Assembly (NCBI GenBank): GCA_035530055.1
Contig: DATKVN010000079.1
Span: 1 to 23,903 of the forward strand
DNA: 23,903 nt
Source: a bacterium
Lineage (GTDB): Bacteria > UBA6262 > WVXT01
Direction: 5' to 3'
The notes beneath the pieces were generated by a model. The model was not told where the DNA came from, made no database searches, and saw only the letters and a list, made by a program, of their open reading frames with translations. Shown here piece by piece: positions 14,804 to 22,243 of this stretch. How positions within the stretch are numbered: the first letter of the stretch is position 1; each line of letters starts with the position of its first letter. The translations under genes and the position numbers were made by a program.

Positions 14804-15234
14804 AGCCAGATAATAACGAAAAATTCATCTGCTACGATTGTTTCAGGCTTAAAGCCTGTAAGGAGCCGATAACATCCTGGGTATTCTTTTTTGTTGCCCT
14901 TATTGCCGTAATTGCCATAAGGGCGGTGAATGTAGTTTTAGATTTTAATCCCTTGTTGGCAAAAATTTTCTGGTATACAGGGGTAGGAGGATTCTTTGTA
15001 TATTTTATGTACAAATTCAGATATGACAGTATCCTGCATAGAGAATTGGGTAGGACAAAACTTGTAGATAAACTCCTCTCCCAAGATAAACTCTCCGAGC
15101 ACGACTACAATGTCTTAGGGACTATTCTGTGCAAATTAAGCTCAAAGAAAGATAAAATCAATTACTTTTTTATATTCTTTTTTTCTGGATTAGCCCTGGG
15201 CTTGGCAGTATATACAGATTTTTTTAGGGGATGA
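14800..15234 (+). CDS. Small membrane protein with N-terminal Cys motif
   Basis: A 144-residue protein I do not recognise. It has three hydrophobic segments (about 27-48, 55-71 and 121-139). Before the first lies FICYDCFRLKAC, with C11-x2-C14-x5-C20, a possible zinc or iron site in the cytoplasm. Between the second and third segments is a charged region (about 73-120), SILHRELGRTKLVDKLLSQDKLSEHDYNVLG, which is probably cytoplasmic and helical. It overlaps the PfpI gene by four bases and precedes lactate dehydrogenase by 14 bp. Confidence 0.7.
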   Translation: MKPDNNEKFICYDCFRLKACKEPITSWVFFFVALIAVIAIRAVNVVLDFNPLLAKIFWYTGVGGFFVYFMYKFRYDSILHRELGRTKLVDKLLSQDKLSEHDYNVLGTILCKLSSKKDKINYFFIFFFSGLALGLAVYTDFFRG

Positions 15235-15248
15235 AGAAGAAGTGAAAG

Positions 15249-16205
15249 ATGGCTGATTTAAAACCAAAAATTTCTATCATTGGCTGTGGGAATGTGGGTA
15301 TGCGTTATGCCTACGCTTTAATAATGAAAGGCGGGGTGCGTCAACTTGTTCTTGTAGATTTGGACAGGAAAAAGCTTGAAGGTGAAGTTATGGACCTTTC
15401 CCATGGCGCTCCTTATATCTCACCCGTAGAGATAATTGCTGGAGATTATTCCCTGATAGAAAATTCAGATTTAGTCGTAATTACTGCAGGCAGAAAACAG
15501 AAGCCAAATCAGACCCGCCTTGACCTGGCAAAAGATAATGTGGAACTTTACAGAAAAATAATTCCTGAAATTGTAAAATACGCCTCCTCTGCTATCCTCC
15601 TGATCGTTAGTAATCCCGTGGACGTCCTTTCTTACGCTGCTTATAAATTTTCCTCAAAACCTAAAGAAAAGGTAATTGGTTCAGGAACAGTTTTAGATAC
15701 AGCGAGATTTAGATTTCTTTTAAGCAAACATTGCAATGTTGACCCTCGAAATATCCATGCCTATATTCTGGGCGAACATGGAGATAGTGAGTTCCCTGTC
15801 TGGAGCAGGGCAATGATTGGCGGAGTTTTGTTTAAGGACTACTGCTACATCTGCAAAAGAGCTGCCACCTGCCAGCGCGATGAAGAACTCAGCAAGATTT
15901 TTGCTGAAGTGAGAGATTCGGCATATGAAATAGTCGAAAGAAAGCAAGAGACCTCCTATGGGATAGGTCTGGCTCTGGTAAGAATAACCCAGGCAATTAT
16001 GAATGATGAGAATGCTATTTTACCCGTTTCCTCTTTAGTTGAAGATTACTTAGGGATAAACGATATATATTTAAGCCTTCCCGCTGTAATCAATAAAGAG
16101 GGTGTAAGAGAAGTTTTGAAGATTGAGCTTAACCCACAAGAAAAGCAGGCATTTAAGAATTCCGCAGATGCAATAAGAAGGGTGATAAGAGAAACAGGTT
16201 TGTAG
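15249..16205 (+). CDS. ldh: L-lactate dehydrogenase
   Basis: A 318-residue NAD-dependent enzyme interconverting pyruvate and L-lactate. The Rossmann motif GCGNVG is at 12-17, with Asp in VLVDLD (34-39) for NADH. The substrate loop reads RKQKPNQTRLDL, with Q84 and R90. Gln at this place marks lactate over malate dehydrogenases, which carry Arg. The catalytic set is N122, D150, R153 and H177 (GEHGDSEFPVWS). A small Cys group, C199-x2-C202-x5-C208, lies in the loop after the active-site helix; a similar Cys-rich loop is, as I recall, present in Thermotoga LDH, so it is not unusual. The gene ends in TAG, one of only two in the window, with a TGA seven codons further on. LDH would regenerate NAD+ in fermentation. 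Confidence 0.9.
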   Translation: MADLKPKISIIGCGNVGMRYAYALIMKGGVRQLVLVDLDRKKLEGEVMDLSHGAPYISPVEIIAGDYSLIENSDLVVITAGRKQKPNQTRLDLAKDNVELYRKIIPEIVKYASSAILLIVSNPVDVLSYAAYKFSSKPKEKVIGSGTVLDTARFRFLLSKHCNVDPRNIHAYILGEHGDSEFPVWSRAMIGGVLFKDYCYICKRAATCQRDEELSKIFAEVRDSAYEIVERKQETSYGIGLALVRITQAIMNDENAILPVSSLVEDYLGINDIYLSLPAVINKEGVREVLKIELNPQEKQAFKNSADAIRRVIRETGL

Positions 16206-16283
16206 ACTTTTCTGTCATTTCTTGACTGAAGGGATAAAGGACGAGGAGATGTTCTGAGGATTTAATAGAGGAGGAGGTGAAAA

Positions 16284-16619
16284 ATGGCGAAGTTTAAATG
16301 TAGTATATGTAATTATGTCTTCGACGGCGAAAATGCGCCGGATAAATGTCCTCGCTGTGGCGCACCAAAGGATAAGTTCGTAAAGTTGACAGATGATAAA
16401 GCAAAACTTGTTGATAAGGCGAGGTGCACAAATCAACTCCATATGGGCCTGGCAGCTGTATTGGACCAGGTGCATTCTATCGCCGAGACAGGCATCAAGG
16501 ATAATCTAGACCCGGGGTGCGTAGCTATATTTACGAAAGCAAGGGATGAGGCAAGACTATTGAGTCAATTTATCAAGGCTGAGATAGAAGTCCACATAGG
16601 CAAGGGCAAATGGGGATGA
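16284..16619 (+). CDS. Rubredoxin-like domain protein with C-terminal helical domain
   Basis: A 111-residue protein. Residues 1-35 are a short rubredoxin-like iron site: C6-x2-C9 and C22-x2-C25 (CSIC ... CPRC), with the YVFDGENAPDKCPRCGAPK wording found at rubrerythrin C-termini. The remaining 75 residues form a few helices with LHMGLAAVLDQVHSIAETGI and no ferritin ExxH pattern. Such proteins appear as electron carriers to rubrerythrin or other peroxide reductases. The next gene is rubrerythrin, which supports this. The Shine-Dalgarno GAGGAGGTG is strong. Confidence 0.82.
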   Translation: MAKFKCSICNYVFDGENAPDKCPRCGAPKDKFVKLTDDKAKLVDKARCTNQLHMGLAAVLDQVHSIAETGIKDNLDPGCVAIFTKARDEARLLSQFIKAEIEVHIGKGKWG

Positions 16620-16715
16620 TTAATCGGGTTAGTTCTTTAATGAATTAAGGGTGAATTATGGAATCAAAAAAAGCACTACTTCGTAAATCTGAGTTTCATG
16701 GAAGGAAGTGAAATT

Positions 16716-17294
16716 ATGGGAAAGGCTATAAAAGGAACCAAAACAGAGAAGAATTTGCTGGCATCTTTTGCCGGAGAATCGCAGGCAAGAAATCGCTATA
16801 CTTATTTTGCCAGCGTGGCAAGAAAGGCGGGCTATGAGCAGATAGCGGCAATATTTTTAGAGACTGCTGATAATGAGAAAGAACACGCCAAGAGGTTTTT
16901 TGAACTTTTAGAAGGAGGAGATGTAGAAATTACAGCTTCCTATCCAGCTGGGGTGATAGGAGACACAGCGGCAAATCTGGGAGCAGCAGCAGCCGGAGAG
17001 AACCTTGAATGGACAAAACTTTATAAACAGGCAGAAGAAGTAGCGCGCCAGGAAGGTTTTGAAGAAATAGCCGTTCAATTTAAGGAAATAGCAGAAGTAG
17101 AAGAACAGCATGAAATACGATACAGAAAATTGCTTAAGAATGTAAAAGAGGGCAGGGTGTTCAAAAAAGATACCGTGGTTAAATGGAAATGTCGTAATTG
17201 TGGGTATGTCCATGAGGGAAAAGAGGCACCTGAAGAATGTCCAGCTTGCGCTCATCCGCGAGAATTCTATGAGCTTCTTTGCGAAAATTACTAA
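16716..17294 (+). CDS. rbr: Rubrerythrin
   Basis: A 192-residue peroxide reductase of anaerobes that reduces H2O2 to water using electrons from rubredoxin. The N-terminal ferritin-like four-helix domain has E21 in AGESQARNRYTYFA, E54-x2-H57 in NEKEHAKR, and a second E-x2-H in AEVEEQHEIRY. The C-terminal rubredoxin-like domain carries CRNCGYVHEGKEAPEECPAC. I chose ATG 16716 over the in-frame ATG 16698 because family members begin right at this point (GKAIKGTKTEKNLL) and GGAAGG (16700-16705) sits 10 bases before it. The rubredoxin-like gene upstream is a likely partner. The mobile element at 17308-17518 begins just after its stop. Confidence 0.93.
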   Translation: MGKAIKGTKTEKNLLASFAGESQARNRYTYFASVARKAGYEQIAAIFLETADNEKEHAKRFFELLEGGDVEITASYPAGVIGDTAANLGAAAAGENLEWTKLYKQAEEVARQEGFEEIAVQFKEIAEVEEQHEIRYRKLLKNVKEGRVFKKDTVVKWKCRNCGYVHEGKEAPEECPACAHPREFYELLCENY

Positions 17295-17307
17295 AAGTTC
17301 TGGGGGA

Positions 17308-17518
17308 AGTTCTGGGGACACAATACTTAATTATTGAAGCCCGGTCCTGAACTTTTGAAAGTTCTGCCCAAACTCCCGTAACAGTATAACAATAGGCGAG
17401 CACGACTGGGATATTAGATGTTGAAAAAACTGTGGTCGAATTTTGGAGATAATGGGGAAAATATTGAAAAAGCGAAAGGTGATAGGATAAGATAATTAAG
17501 TATTGTGTCCCCGGAATT
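17308..17518. mobile_element. Palindromic MITE/REP-like element
   Basis: The 21-mer at 17314-17334, beginning GGGGACACAATAC, is repeated exactly as its reverse complement at 17492-17512. The pairing continues outward with few mismatches (AGTTCTGGGG against CCCCGGAATT), so the whole element spans about 17308-17518. The interior, about 157 bp, contains a smaller palindrome (GAACTTT-TG-AAAGTTC) but no transposase. This is the form of a non-autonomous element moved in trans. The terminal sequence GGGGACAC...TACTTAATT reminds me of repeats associated with IS200-like REP (RAYT) transposases, but that is from memory only. Confidence 0.8.
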
Positions 17519-17930
17519 ATTAGCAAAAGAATGGAAATTGCTGGAGAGTGAATCTTTGTCAGAGATAAGCAAGGAGAATTTGGGGAAAGCATTAGAACTG
17601 GAGATAGATAATACAAATTTTTATAAAGCGGTATCTGAAAGGAGCAAAGACGTTTATGTTTCCAGTATGTTTAAAGGTTTATCAAAAGTTGAAAGAGAAC
17701 ACGCCTCAGTCATATGCAAACATCTAAAGATAGAGAAACCAGATTCAAAAGCAGGGTTAGATAAAGCAGTCGATTCTGACCGGGAGAATATAGAAGAGGC
17801 CAACAGGAGAGAAAAAAGGGCAGTTAAATTTTACACAGAAGCAAGAAATCAAGCCACGGAGGAAGAGATAAAGGAATTCTTTAAAGCCTTGATGGAGATA
17901 GAGTCAGACCATATAATACTAACCAAGTAG
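17505..17930 (+). CDS. Ferritin-like di-iron (rubrerythrin-domain) protein, uncertain start
   Basis: A protein of at most 141 residues forming a ferritin-like four-helix bundle. The metal ligands are visible as E in LGKALELEIDNTNFYKAV, E-x2-H in VEREHASVI, E in EANRREKRAVKFYTEA and E-x2-H in IESDHIIL. There is no rubredoxin domain. The first in-frame start, GTG 17505, lies inside the right arm of the mobile element and has no Shine-Dalgarno. TTG 17556, nine bases after GGAG within CTGGAGAG, is a better candidate and would give 124 residues. The insertion may therefore have cut the original promoter or N-terminus. The gene ends in TAG, with a TGA two codons later. Six bases follow before the reductase gene, so the two are likely cotranscribed. 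Confidence 0.75.
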   Translation: MSPELLAKEWKLLESESLSEISKENLGKALELEIDNTNFYKAVSERSKDVYVSSMFKGLSKVEREHASVICKHLKIEKPDSKAGLDKAVDSDRENIEEANRREKRAVKFYTEARNQATEEEIKEFFKALMEIESDHIILTK

Positions 17931-17935
17931 AGACG

Positions 17936-18649
17936 ATGATTAAATTCGAAACAGAAGTATTAGATATAGTACAAAGAACCCATAATGTAAAAAGCTTCCG
18001 CTTTAAAATAAAAGAAGATGTCAATTTTAAACCAGGGCAATTCTTTTTTGTTACAATAAAAATTGATGGGGTAGAGAGGACGAAACATTTTTCTTTTTCC
18101 AATTCTCCTACGGAGAAAAGGTACGTAGAGTTTACTAAGAGAATAACCGATAGTGAATTTTCCCAGGCCTTGGAAAGATTAAAAGCCGGGGATTGGACGA
18201 GATTGAAGATGCCTTATGGTTCTTTCACATTTGAGGGAGAATATGAGAAAATAGCCTTTCTTTCAGGAGGCATTGGCATAACTCCCATAAGAAGCATATG
18301 TAAGTTCACCACAGATTCAATGTTGCCCACAGACATGGTGTTACTGTATGGCAATAACAGAGAAGAAGATATTATATTCAGGCAGGATTTAGATAATATG
18401 CAGTCAGTTAATAAGAATCTGCGCATAGTTTACACTTTAACCTCCTCAGATATAGACAGAAAAATCTGGAAAGGCAGAACTGGTTATATAGATGATACTA
18501 TGATAAAAGAAGAAATGCCGGATTATACAGAAAGAATCTTTTATATCTGTGGACCTCCCAGGATGGTAGAAAGTTTAATAAATATTTTAAGAAATAAATT
18601 AGGCGTTCAACAAGATAAAATCAAAATAGAAAAATTTTCAGGATATTAA
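17936..18649 (+). CDS. FAD/NAD-binding ferredoxin-reductase-type oxidoreductase
   Basis: A 237-residue flavoprotein reductase of the ferredoxin-NADP reductase superfamily. The FAD site motif HFSFSNSP is at 51-58 (RxYS type), after GQFFFVTIKIDG. GGIGITPIRS (111-120) is the pyrophosphate/NAD site, and FYICGPPRMVESLI (202-215) is the C-terminal nucleotide loop. No [2Fe-2S] domain is attached, so electrons must go to a separate carrier. It directly follows a ferritin-like gene and lies near the rubredoxin-like and rubrerythrin genes, so passing electrons from NAD(P)H to these is a plausible role; this is inference. Confidence 0.87.
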   Translation: MIKFETEVLDIVQRTHNVKSFRFKIKEDVNFKPGQFFFVTIKIDGVERTKHFSFSNSPTEKRYVEFTKRITDSEFSQALERLKAGDWTRLKMPYGSFTFEGEYEKIAFLSGGIGITPIRSICKFTTDSMLPTDMVLLYGNNREEDIIFRQDLDNMQSVNKNLRIVYTLTSSDIDRKIWKGRTGYIDDTMIKEEMPDYTERIFYICGPPRMVESLINILRNKLGVQQDKIKIEKFSGY

Positions 18650-18660
18650 AGGAAAACGAG

Positions 18661-20802
18661 ATGCTTAAAGATCCTGTTTGTGGGATGGAAGTCAATCCTC
18701 AAGATGCGATTAAATTGGAAAAGGATGGAAAAACTTTTTATTTTTGCAGTGAGCACTGTAAAAATAAATTTCTAGGCAAAGATGAAATGAAAATTGATCA
18801 TAAAATGCATGCTGCACATAAACATGCAGAAAAAGGACACGCTGCTCATCACGCTCATATGGTTGAGGATTTCAAAAGAAGGTTTTGGATTTCTTTAATT
18901 GCTACTATTCCTGTCTTAATTCTATCTCCTCTAGTTCAGTCTCTATTGAGATTCTCATTAAAATTTCCCGGCGATAAATTCGCTCTCTTTGGAATTTCTA
19001 CATTTGTTTATTTTTATGGTGGCAGGCCATTTCTTAAGGGCATAGTTGAGGAATTAAAAAGAAAACAGCCAGGCATGATGACGCTTATTGCCCTGGCTAT
19101 TACGGTTGCTTATGCTTACAGCTCGGGCGTTGTTTTTGGAATCAGGGGAAAGTTTTTCTTCTGGGAGTTAGTTACTCTTATTGACATTATGCTTTTGGGT
19201 CACTGGATTGAGATGCGCTCAGTGATGGGTGCCTCTCGCGCTCTGGAAGAGTTAGCCAGACTTATGCCTTCTCAGGCTCATTTAGTTTTAGATGACGGCT
19301 CAGTGAGAGATATTAAACTTGAGGAGTTAAAGAAAGGCGACAAAGTTCTTGTCAAACCGGGAGAGAGAGTTCCTGCTGATGGCCGAGTAATTGACGGTGA
19401 TTCAGAGATAAACGAGGCTATGATTACCGGCGAGTCAAAGCCAGTCAGTAAGGAGGCAGGCAACAGTGTCATCGGTGGGTCTGTAAATGGAAGCGGCTCT
19501 CTGACTATACAGGTGGAAAAGACGGGAAAAGATTCTTATATATCCCAGGTCATTGAACTTGTCAGGACTGCAAGTGAAAGTAAATCCAGAGCCCAGAGTT
19601 TTGCTGATAAGGCTGCTTTCTGGCTTACGCTTATCGCTATAACAGCCGGCACAATTACACTTATAGCCTGGATTATTTTGGGTAAAGAGTTTGTGTTTGC
19701 CCTGGAGCGTATGGTAACCGTTATGGTTATTACCTGCCCTCACGCTTTGGGTTTAGCTATACCCCTGGTTATAGCAGTTATTACAGCGCTATCTGCTCAA
19801 AATGGTCTTTTAATAAGGAATCGAACTGCTTTTGAGAGCGCTCGCAATTTGCAGATGATTGTATTTGATAAGACGGGAACACTGACAAAAGGAGAATTCG
19901 GCGTATCAGACATAATCAGTTTAGGGGATTGGAGTGAAGATGATTTATTGCGCAAGGTAGCATCTGTAGAGATAAATTCCGAACATACTATAGCAAAAGG
20001 GATAGTTAAAAAAGCCAAAGAGAAGAATCTAAAGTTGTCTAAAGTAGAAAAATTTGAAGCCATTGCTGGAAAAGGAGCAAAGGCGCAAATTGAGGGAGAG
20101 AAGATTTTTGTTGGAAGCAAAGGCATATTTGATGTAGCCAATGTTAAATCAGTAGAAGCAGAAAAGAAAATGGAAGAGATTGCCTCGCAGGGCAAGACGA
20201 TAGTCTTTGTTATTTCTGGCAAGAAAATTCAAGGCATCATCGGCCTTTCTGACATTATCAGAGATGAATCTAAAGAGGCTGCAGGGAAGCTGAGAGATCT
20301 TGGTTTGGAGATGGCGATGATCACCGGCGATAATAACGCAACAGCCAAGTATGTAGCTGGTCAACTCGGACTGGATACTTATTTTGCTGAAGTTTTACCT
20401 GACAAAAAGTCAGAGAAGATAAAACAACTGCAGAGACAGGGTAAAAAAGTAGCTATGGTTGGTGATGGGGTCAATGACGCCCCTGCTTTAGCTCAGGCTG
20501 ATGTGGGCATAGCCATAGGAGCAGGTACGGATGTCGCTGTGGAAACAGCTGATGTGATTTTGGTCAAAAATGACCCAAGAAATGTGGTTGATATTATTGC
20601 TCTTTCCCGTGCTACACAGCGAAAGATGGTGCAGAATTTAGTTTGGGCTACGGGATACAATATTTTTGCCATTCCTTTGGCTGCTGGAGTACTCTATAAA
20701 TATGGAATAATTTTAGCACCCGCAGTTGGCGCCCTGATAATGTCTTTAAGCACAATTATTGTTGCTATTAATGCCAGATTGATTTCTTATAAAAGGACAT
20801 GA
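18661..20802 (+). CDS. copB: CopB-type Cu(+/2+) or Ag P1B-ATPase with N-terminal YHS domain
   Basis: A 713-residue heavy-metal-exporting P-type ATPase. It begins with a YHS domain (residues 1-40: DPVCGMEV with C7, then YFCSEHC with C29 and C33), then a His-rich stretch (about 46-67, MHAAHKHAEKGHAAHHAH), then membrane helices. The metal-path motif is C359-P-H361, typical of the CopB (P1B-3) group rather than the CPC of CopA. TGES, the phosphorylated D403 in DKTGTLT, SEHTIAKG and GDGVNDAPAL (about 601-610) are all present, so it should be active. Copper export out of the cytoplasm is expected. It is 11 bp after the reductase gene and overlaps the HAD gene by four bases (ATGA at 20799). Confidence 0.93.
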   Translation: MLKDPVCGMEVNPQDAIKLEKDGKTFYFCSEHCKNKFLGKDEMKIDHKMHAAHKHAEKGHAAHHAHMVEDFKRRFWISLIATIPVLILSPLVQSLLRFSLKFPGDKFALFGISTFVYFYGGRPFLKGIVEELKRKQPGMMTLIALAITVAYAYSSGVVFGIRGKFFFWELVTLIDIMLLGHWIEMRSVMGASRALEELARLMPSQAHLVLDDGSVRDIKLEELKKGDKVLVKPGERVPADGRVIDGDSEINEAMITGESKPVSKEAGNSVIGGSVNGSGSLTIQVEKTGKDSYISQVIELVRTASESKSRAQSFADKAAFWLTLIAITAGTITLIAWIILGKEFVFALERMVTVMVITCPHALGLAIPLVIAVITALSAQNGLLIRNRTAFESARNLQMIVFDKTGTLTKGEFGVSDIISLGDWSEDDLLRKVASVEINSEHTIAKGIVKKAKEKNLKLSKVEKFEAIAGKGAKAQIEGEKIFVGSKGIFDVANVKSVEAEKKMEEIASQGKTIVFVISGKKIQGIIGLSDIIRDESKEAAGKLRDLGLEMAMITGDNNATAKYVAGQLGLDTYFAEVLPDKKSEKIKQLQRQGKKVAMVGDGVNDAPALAQADVGIAIGAGTDVAVETADVILVKNDPRNVVDIIALSRATQRKMVQNLVWATGYNIFAIPLAAGVLYKYGIILAPAVGALIMSLSTIIVAINARLISYKRT

Positions 20803-21443
20803 AATACATAGACCTTATTATTTTCGATTTAGATGGCACACTGGTTGACTCCAGAGATGACATAGCCAATGCTGTTAATTTTACTTTGAAAAAAATTGGC
20901 CTTAAAGAGAAAAGTATATCAGAAATAAGTTCTTATATAGGCACAGGTATAGAGGATTTGATAAGAAAATCGTTGGGTAATAAACAGGAAGCTCTTCTTA
21001 CGAAGGCCCTATCCGTGTTTGAAGAATATTATAGAAAACATTCTACAGATAACTCTGTTCTCTACCCAAACGTGAAGGAAATTTTAGAATATTTCAAGAA
21101 TAAGAGAAAGGCAGTTGTAACTAATAGAAATTATGAATTCGCTCTAATTGCACTAAATAAGTTAGGTATATATGATTATTTTGAAGATGTTGTAGGAGGA
21201 GATGACATAGGTTGTATGAAACCTTCTTCATGTCCTTTAGACAGGTCGATGAAGAGGCTTAATGCAAATAGAGAAAAAGCTATAATAGTGGGTGATATGG
21301 ATATAGATATAATAGCCGGCAAGACAGCTGGTATCATTACATGTGGCGTTACTTACGGAATAGGGGAAAAAGAAGATATAATCAAAGCAAAGCCAGATTT
21401 TATTATAGATGATATAATCAATTTAAAGAATATAATCCATTAA
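20799..21443 (+). CDS. HAD-family hydrolase, phosphoglycolate-phosphatase-like
   Basis: A 214-residue haloacid-dehalogenase hydrolase. Motif I is IIFDLDGTLVDS, with nucleophile D10 and acid D12. A helical cap covers about 17-85, motif II is VVTNRN (threonine in TN), the motif III Lys is in DDIGCMKPSS, and motif IV is IIVGDMDIDIIAGKTAG. Order and length match the Gph/PpaX subfamily that removes phosphate from phosphoglycolate or similar small molecules. Its start overlaps the copper ATPase stop, which suggests cotranscription but does not reveal a shared function. Confidence 0.87.
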   Translation: MKYIDLIIFDLDGTLVDSRDDIANAVNFTLKKIGLKEKSISEISSYIGTGIEDLIRKSLGNKQEALLTKALSVFEEYYRKHSTDNSVLYPNVKEILEYFKNKRKAVVTNRNYEFALIALNKLGIYDYFEDVVGGDDIGCMKPSSCPLDRSMKRLNANREKAIIVGDMDIDIIAGKTAGIITCGVTYGIGEKEDIIKAKPDFIIDDIINLKNIIH

Positions 21444-21520
21444 GCTGGTATCTTCAGTCCCTGTGGGGAAAGGGATAAAGTGAGGTTCTCCCCAAAAGGG
21501 AGATGAAAAGGGGGTGTCCT

Positions 21521-21646
21521 ATGGCAGTAGAAAACGTAGGGGAAAAGTACAGATGCAATGTATGTGGTAACGAAGTTACTGTAACAAAAGTAGGTGGCGG
21601 TGAACTTGTTTGTTGCGAGCAACCTATGGAAAAAATAGAAGGTTAA
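21521..21646 (+). CDS. Desulforedoxin-domain protein (41 residues)
   Basis: A very short stand-alone gene. The protein MAVENVGEKYRCNVCGNEVT and onward has the desulforedoxin pattern: C12-x2-C15-G-N, then GGGELVCC with adjacent C31 and C32, then QPM. This is the same Fe(Cys)4 fold as the N-terminal domain of desulfoferrodoxin, and the adjacent Cys pair is diagnostic. It carries single electrons. The Shine-Dalgarno AAGGGGG lies close before the ATG. A six-bp hairpin (TCTCCC 21487-21492 with GGGAGA 21498-21503) precedes it without a T-run. It is followed after 3 bases by a flavoprotein gene, a likely partner. Confidence 0.88.
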   Translation: MAVENVGEKYRCNVCGNEVTVTKVGGGELVCCEQPMEKIEG

Positions 21647-21649
21647 GAA

Positions 21650-22216
21650 GTGAAAGTATTAGGGATAAACGGCAGTCCCAGAATAGGCGGGAACACAGAT
21701 ATTCTCCTGGATAAGGTCCTGGAGGGAGCCAGAAGTAGAGGAGCTGAAACAGAAAAAGTTATCTTAAATAACCTCAAATTTTCTCCTTGCCAGGAATGTG
21801 AGAACTTAAGAGATGATGGCTCCTGCATAATAGAAGATGATATGCAACCACTCTACAAAAAGATAAAAGACGCAGATAGTGTAATTTTAGCCTCACCTAT
21901 ATTCTTTGGAAGCCTTAGCGCCCAGACAAAGATGATGATAGACCGTTTCCAGTGCATTTGGAGAGCAAAATATATACTGAAAAAAGATATCTTTAAGAAT
22001 AAAAGAAAGGGTGGCTTTATTTCTGTAGAGGGAACCACAAGAGAAGATTTTTTTCATAATGCGAAATCAATCGTCAAAAATCTATTTGCCACGATTGGTG
22101 TGGATTATAAAGAAGAGCTTTTTTGTTCAGGTGTTGATGAAAAAGGAAGCATATTGAAATATCCGGAAGTTTTAAAAAAGGCATTTGCATTGGGAGAAAG
22201 AATTGCTCTTGGTTAA
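21650..22216 (+). CDS. Flavodoxin-fold NAD(P)H reductase / iron-sulfur-flavoprotein-like
   Basis: A 188-residue flavodoxin-fold protein starting with GTG. The FMN-phosphate loop GSPRIGGNTD is at 8-17. ASPIFFGSLSAQTKMMIDR (about 83-101) is the second FMN loop. Between them lies C47-x2-C50-x8-C59 (SPCQECENLRDDGSCI), close to the cluster-binding spacing of archaeal-type iron-sulfur flavoprotein but with only three Cys in the compact motif; binding of a cluster is possible but unproven. Such proteins transfer electrons and may reduce O2 or H2O2. It follows the desulforedoxin gene immediately. Confidence 0.85.
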   Translation: MKVLGINGSPRIGGNTDILLDKVLEGARSRGAETEKVILNNLKFSPCQECENLRDDGSCIIEDDMQPLYKKIKDADSVILASPIFFGSLSAQTKMMIDRFQCIWRAKYILKKDIFKNKRKGGFISVEGTTREDFFHNAKSIVKNLFATIGVDYKEELFCSGVDEKGSILKYPEVLKKAFALGERIALG

Positions 22217-22243
22217 ACTAATTTTAAGAAAGGGGGGAGTAAC

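Noticed and set aside
15844-15875. Cys group (C199, C202, C208) in lactate dehydrogenase as a novel metal site
   Set aside because: A Cys-rich loop at the same place is, as far as I recall, present in other bacterial LDHs such as that of Thermotoga, so it is a family trait and not unique.
16658-16711. 17-codon ORF before rubrerythrin with a fair Shine-Dalgarno
   Set aside because: Too short and without recognisable sequence; it overlaps the Shine-Dalgarno of rubrerythrin. A leader peptide cannot be excluded but is not supported.
21487-21503. Terminator between the HAD and desulforedoxin genes
   Set aside because: The six-bp stem has no T-run after it, so at most it is a weak hairpin.
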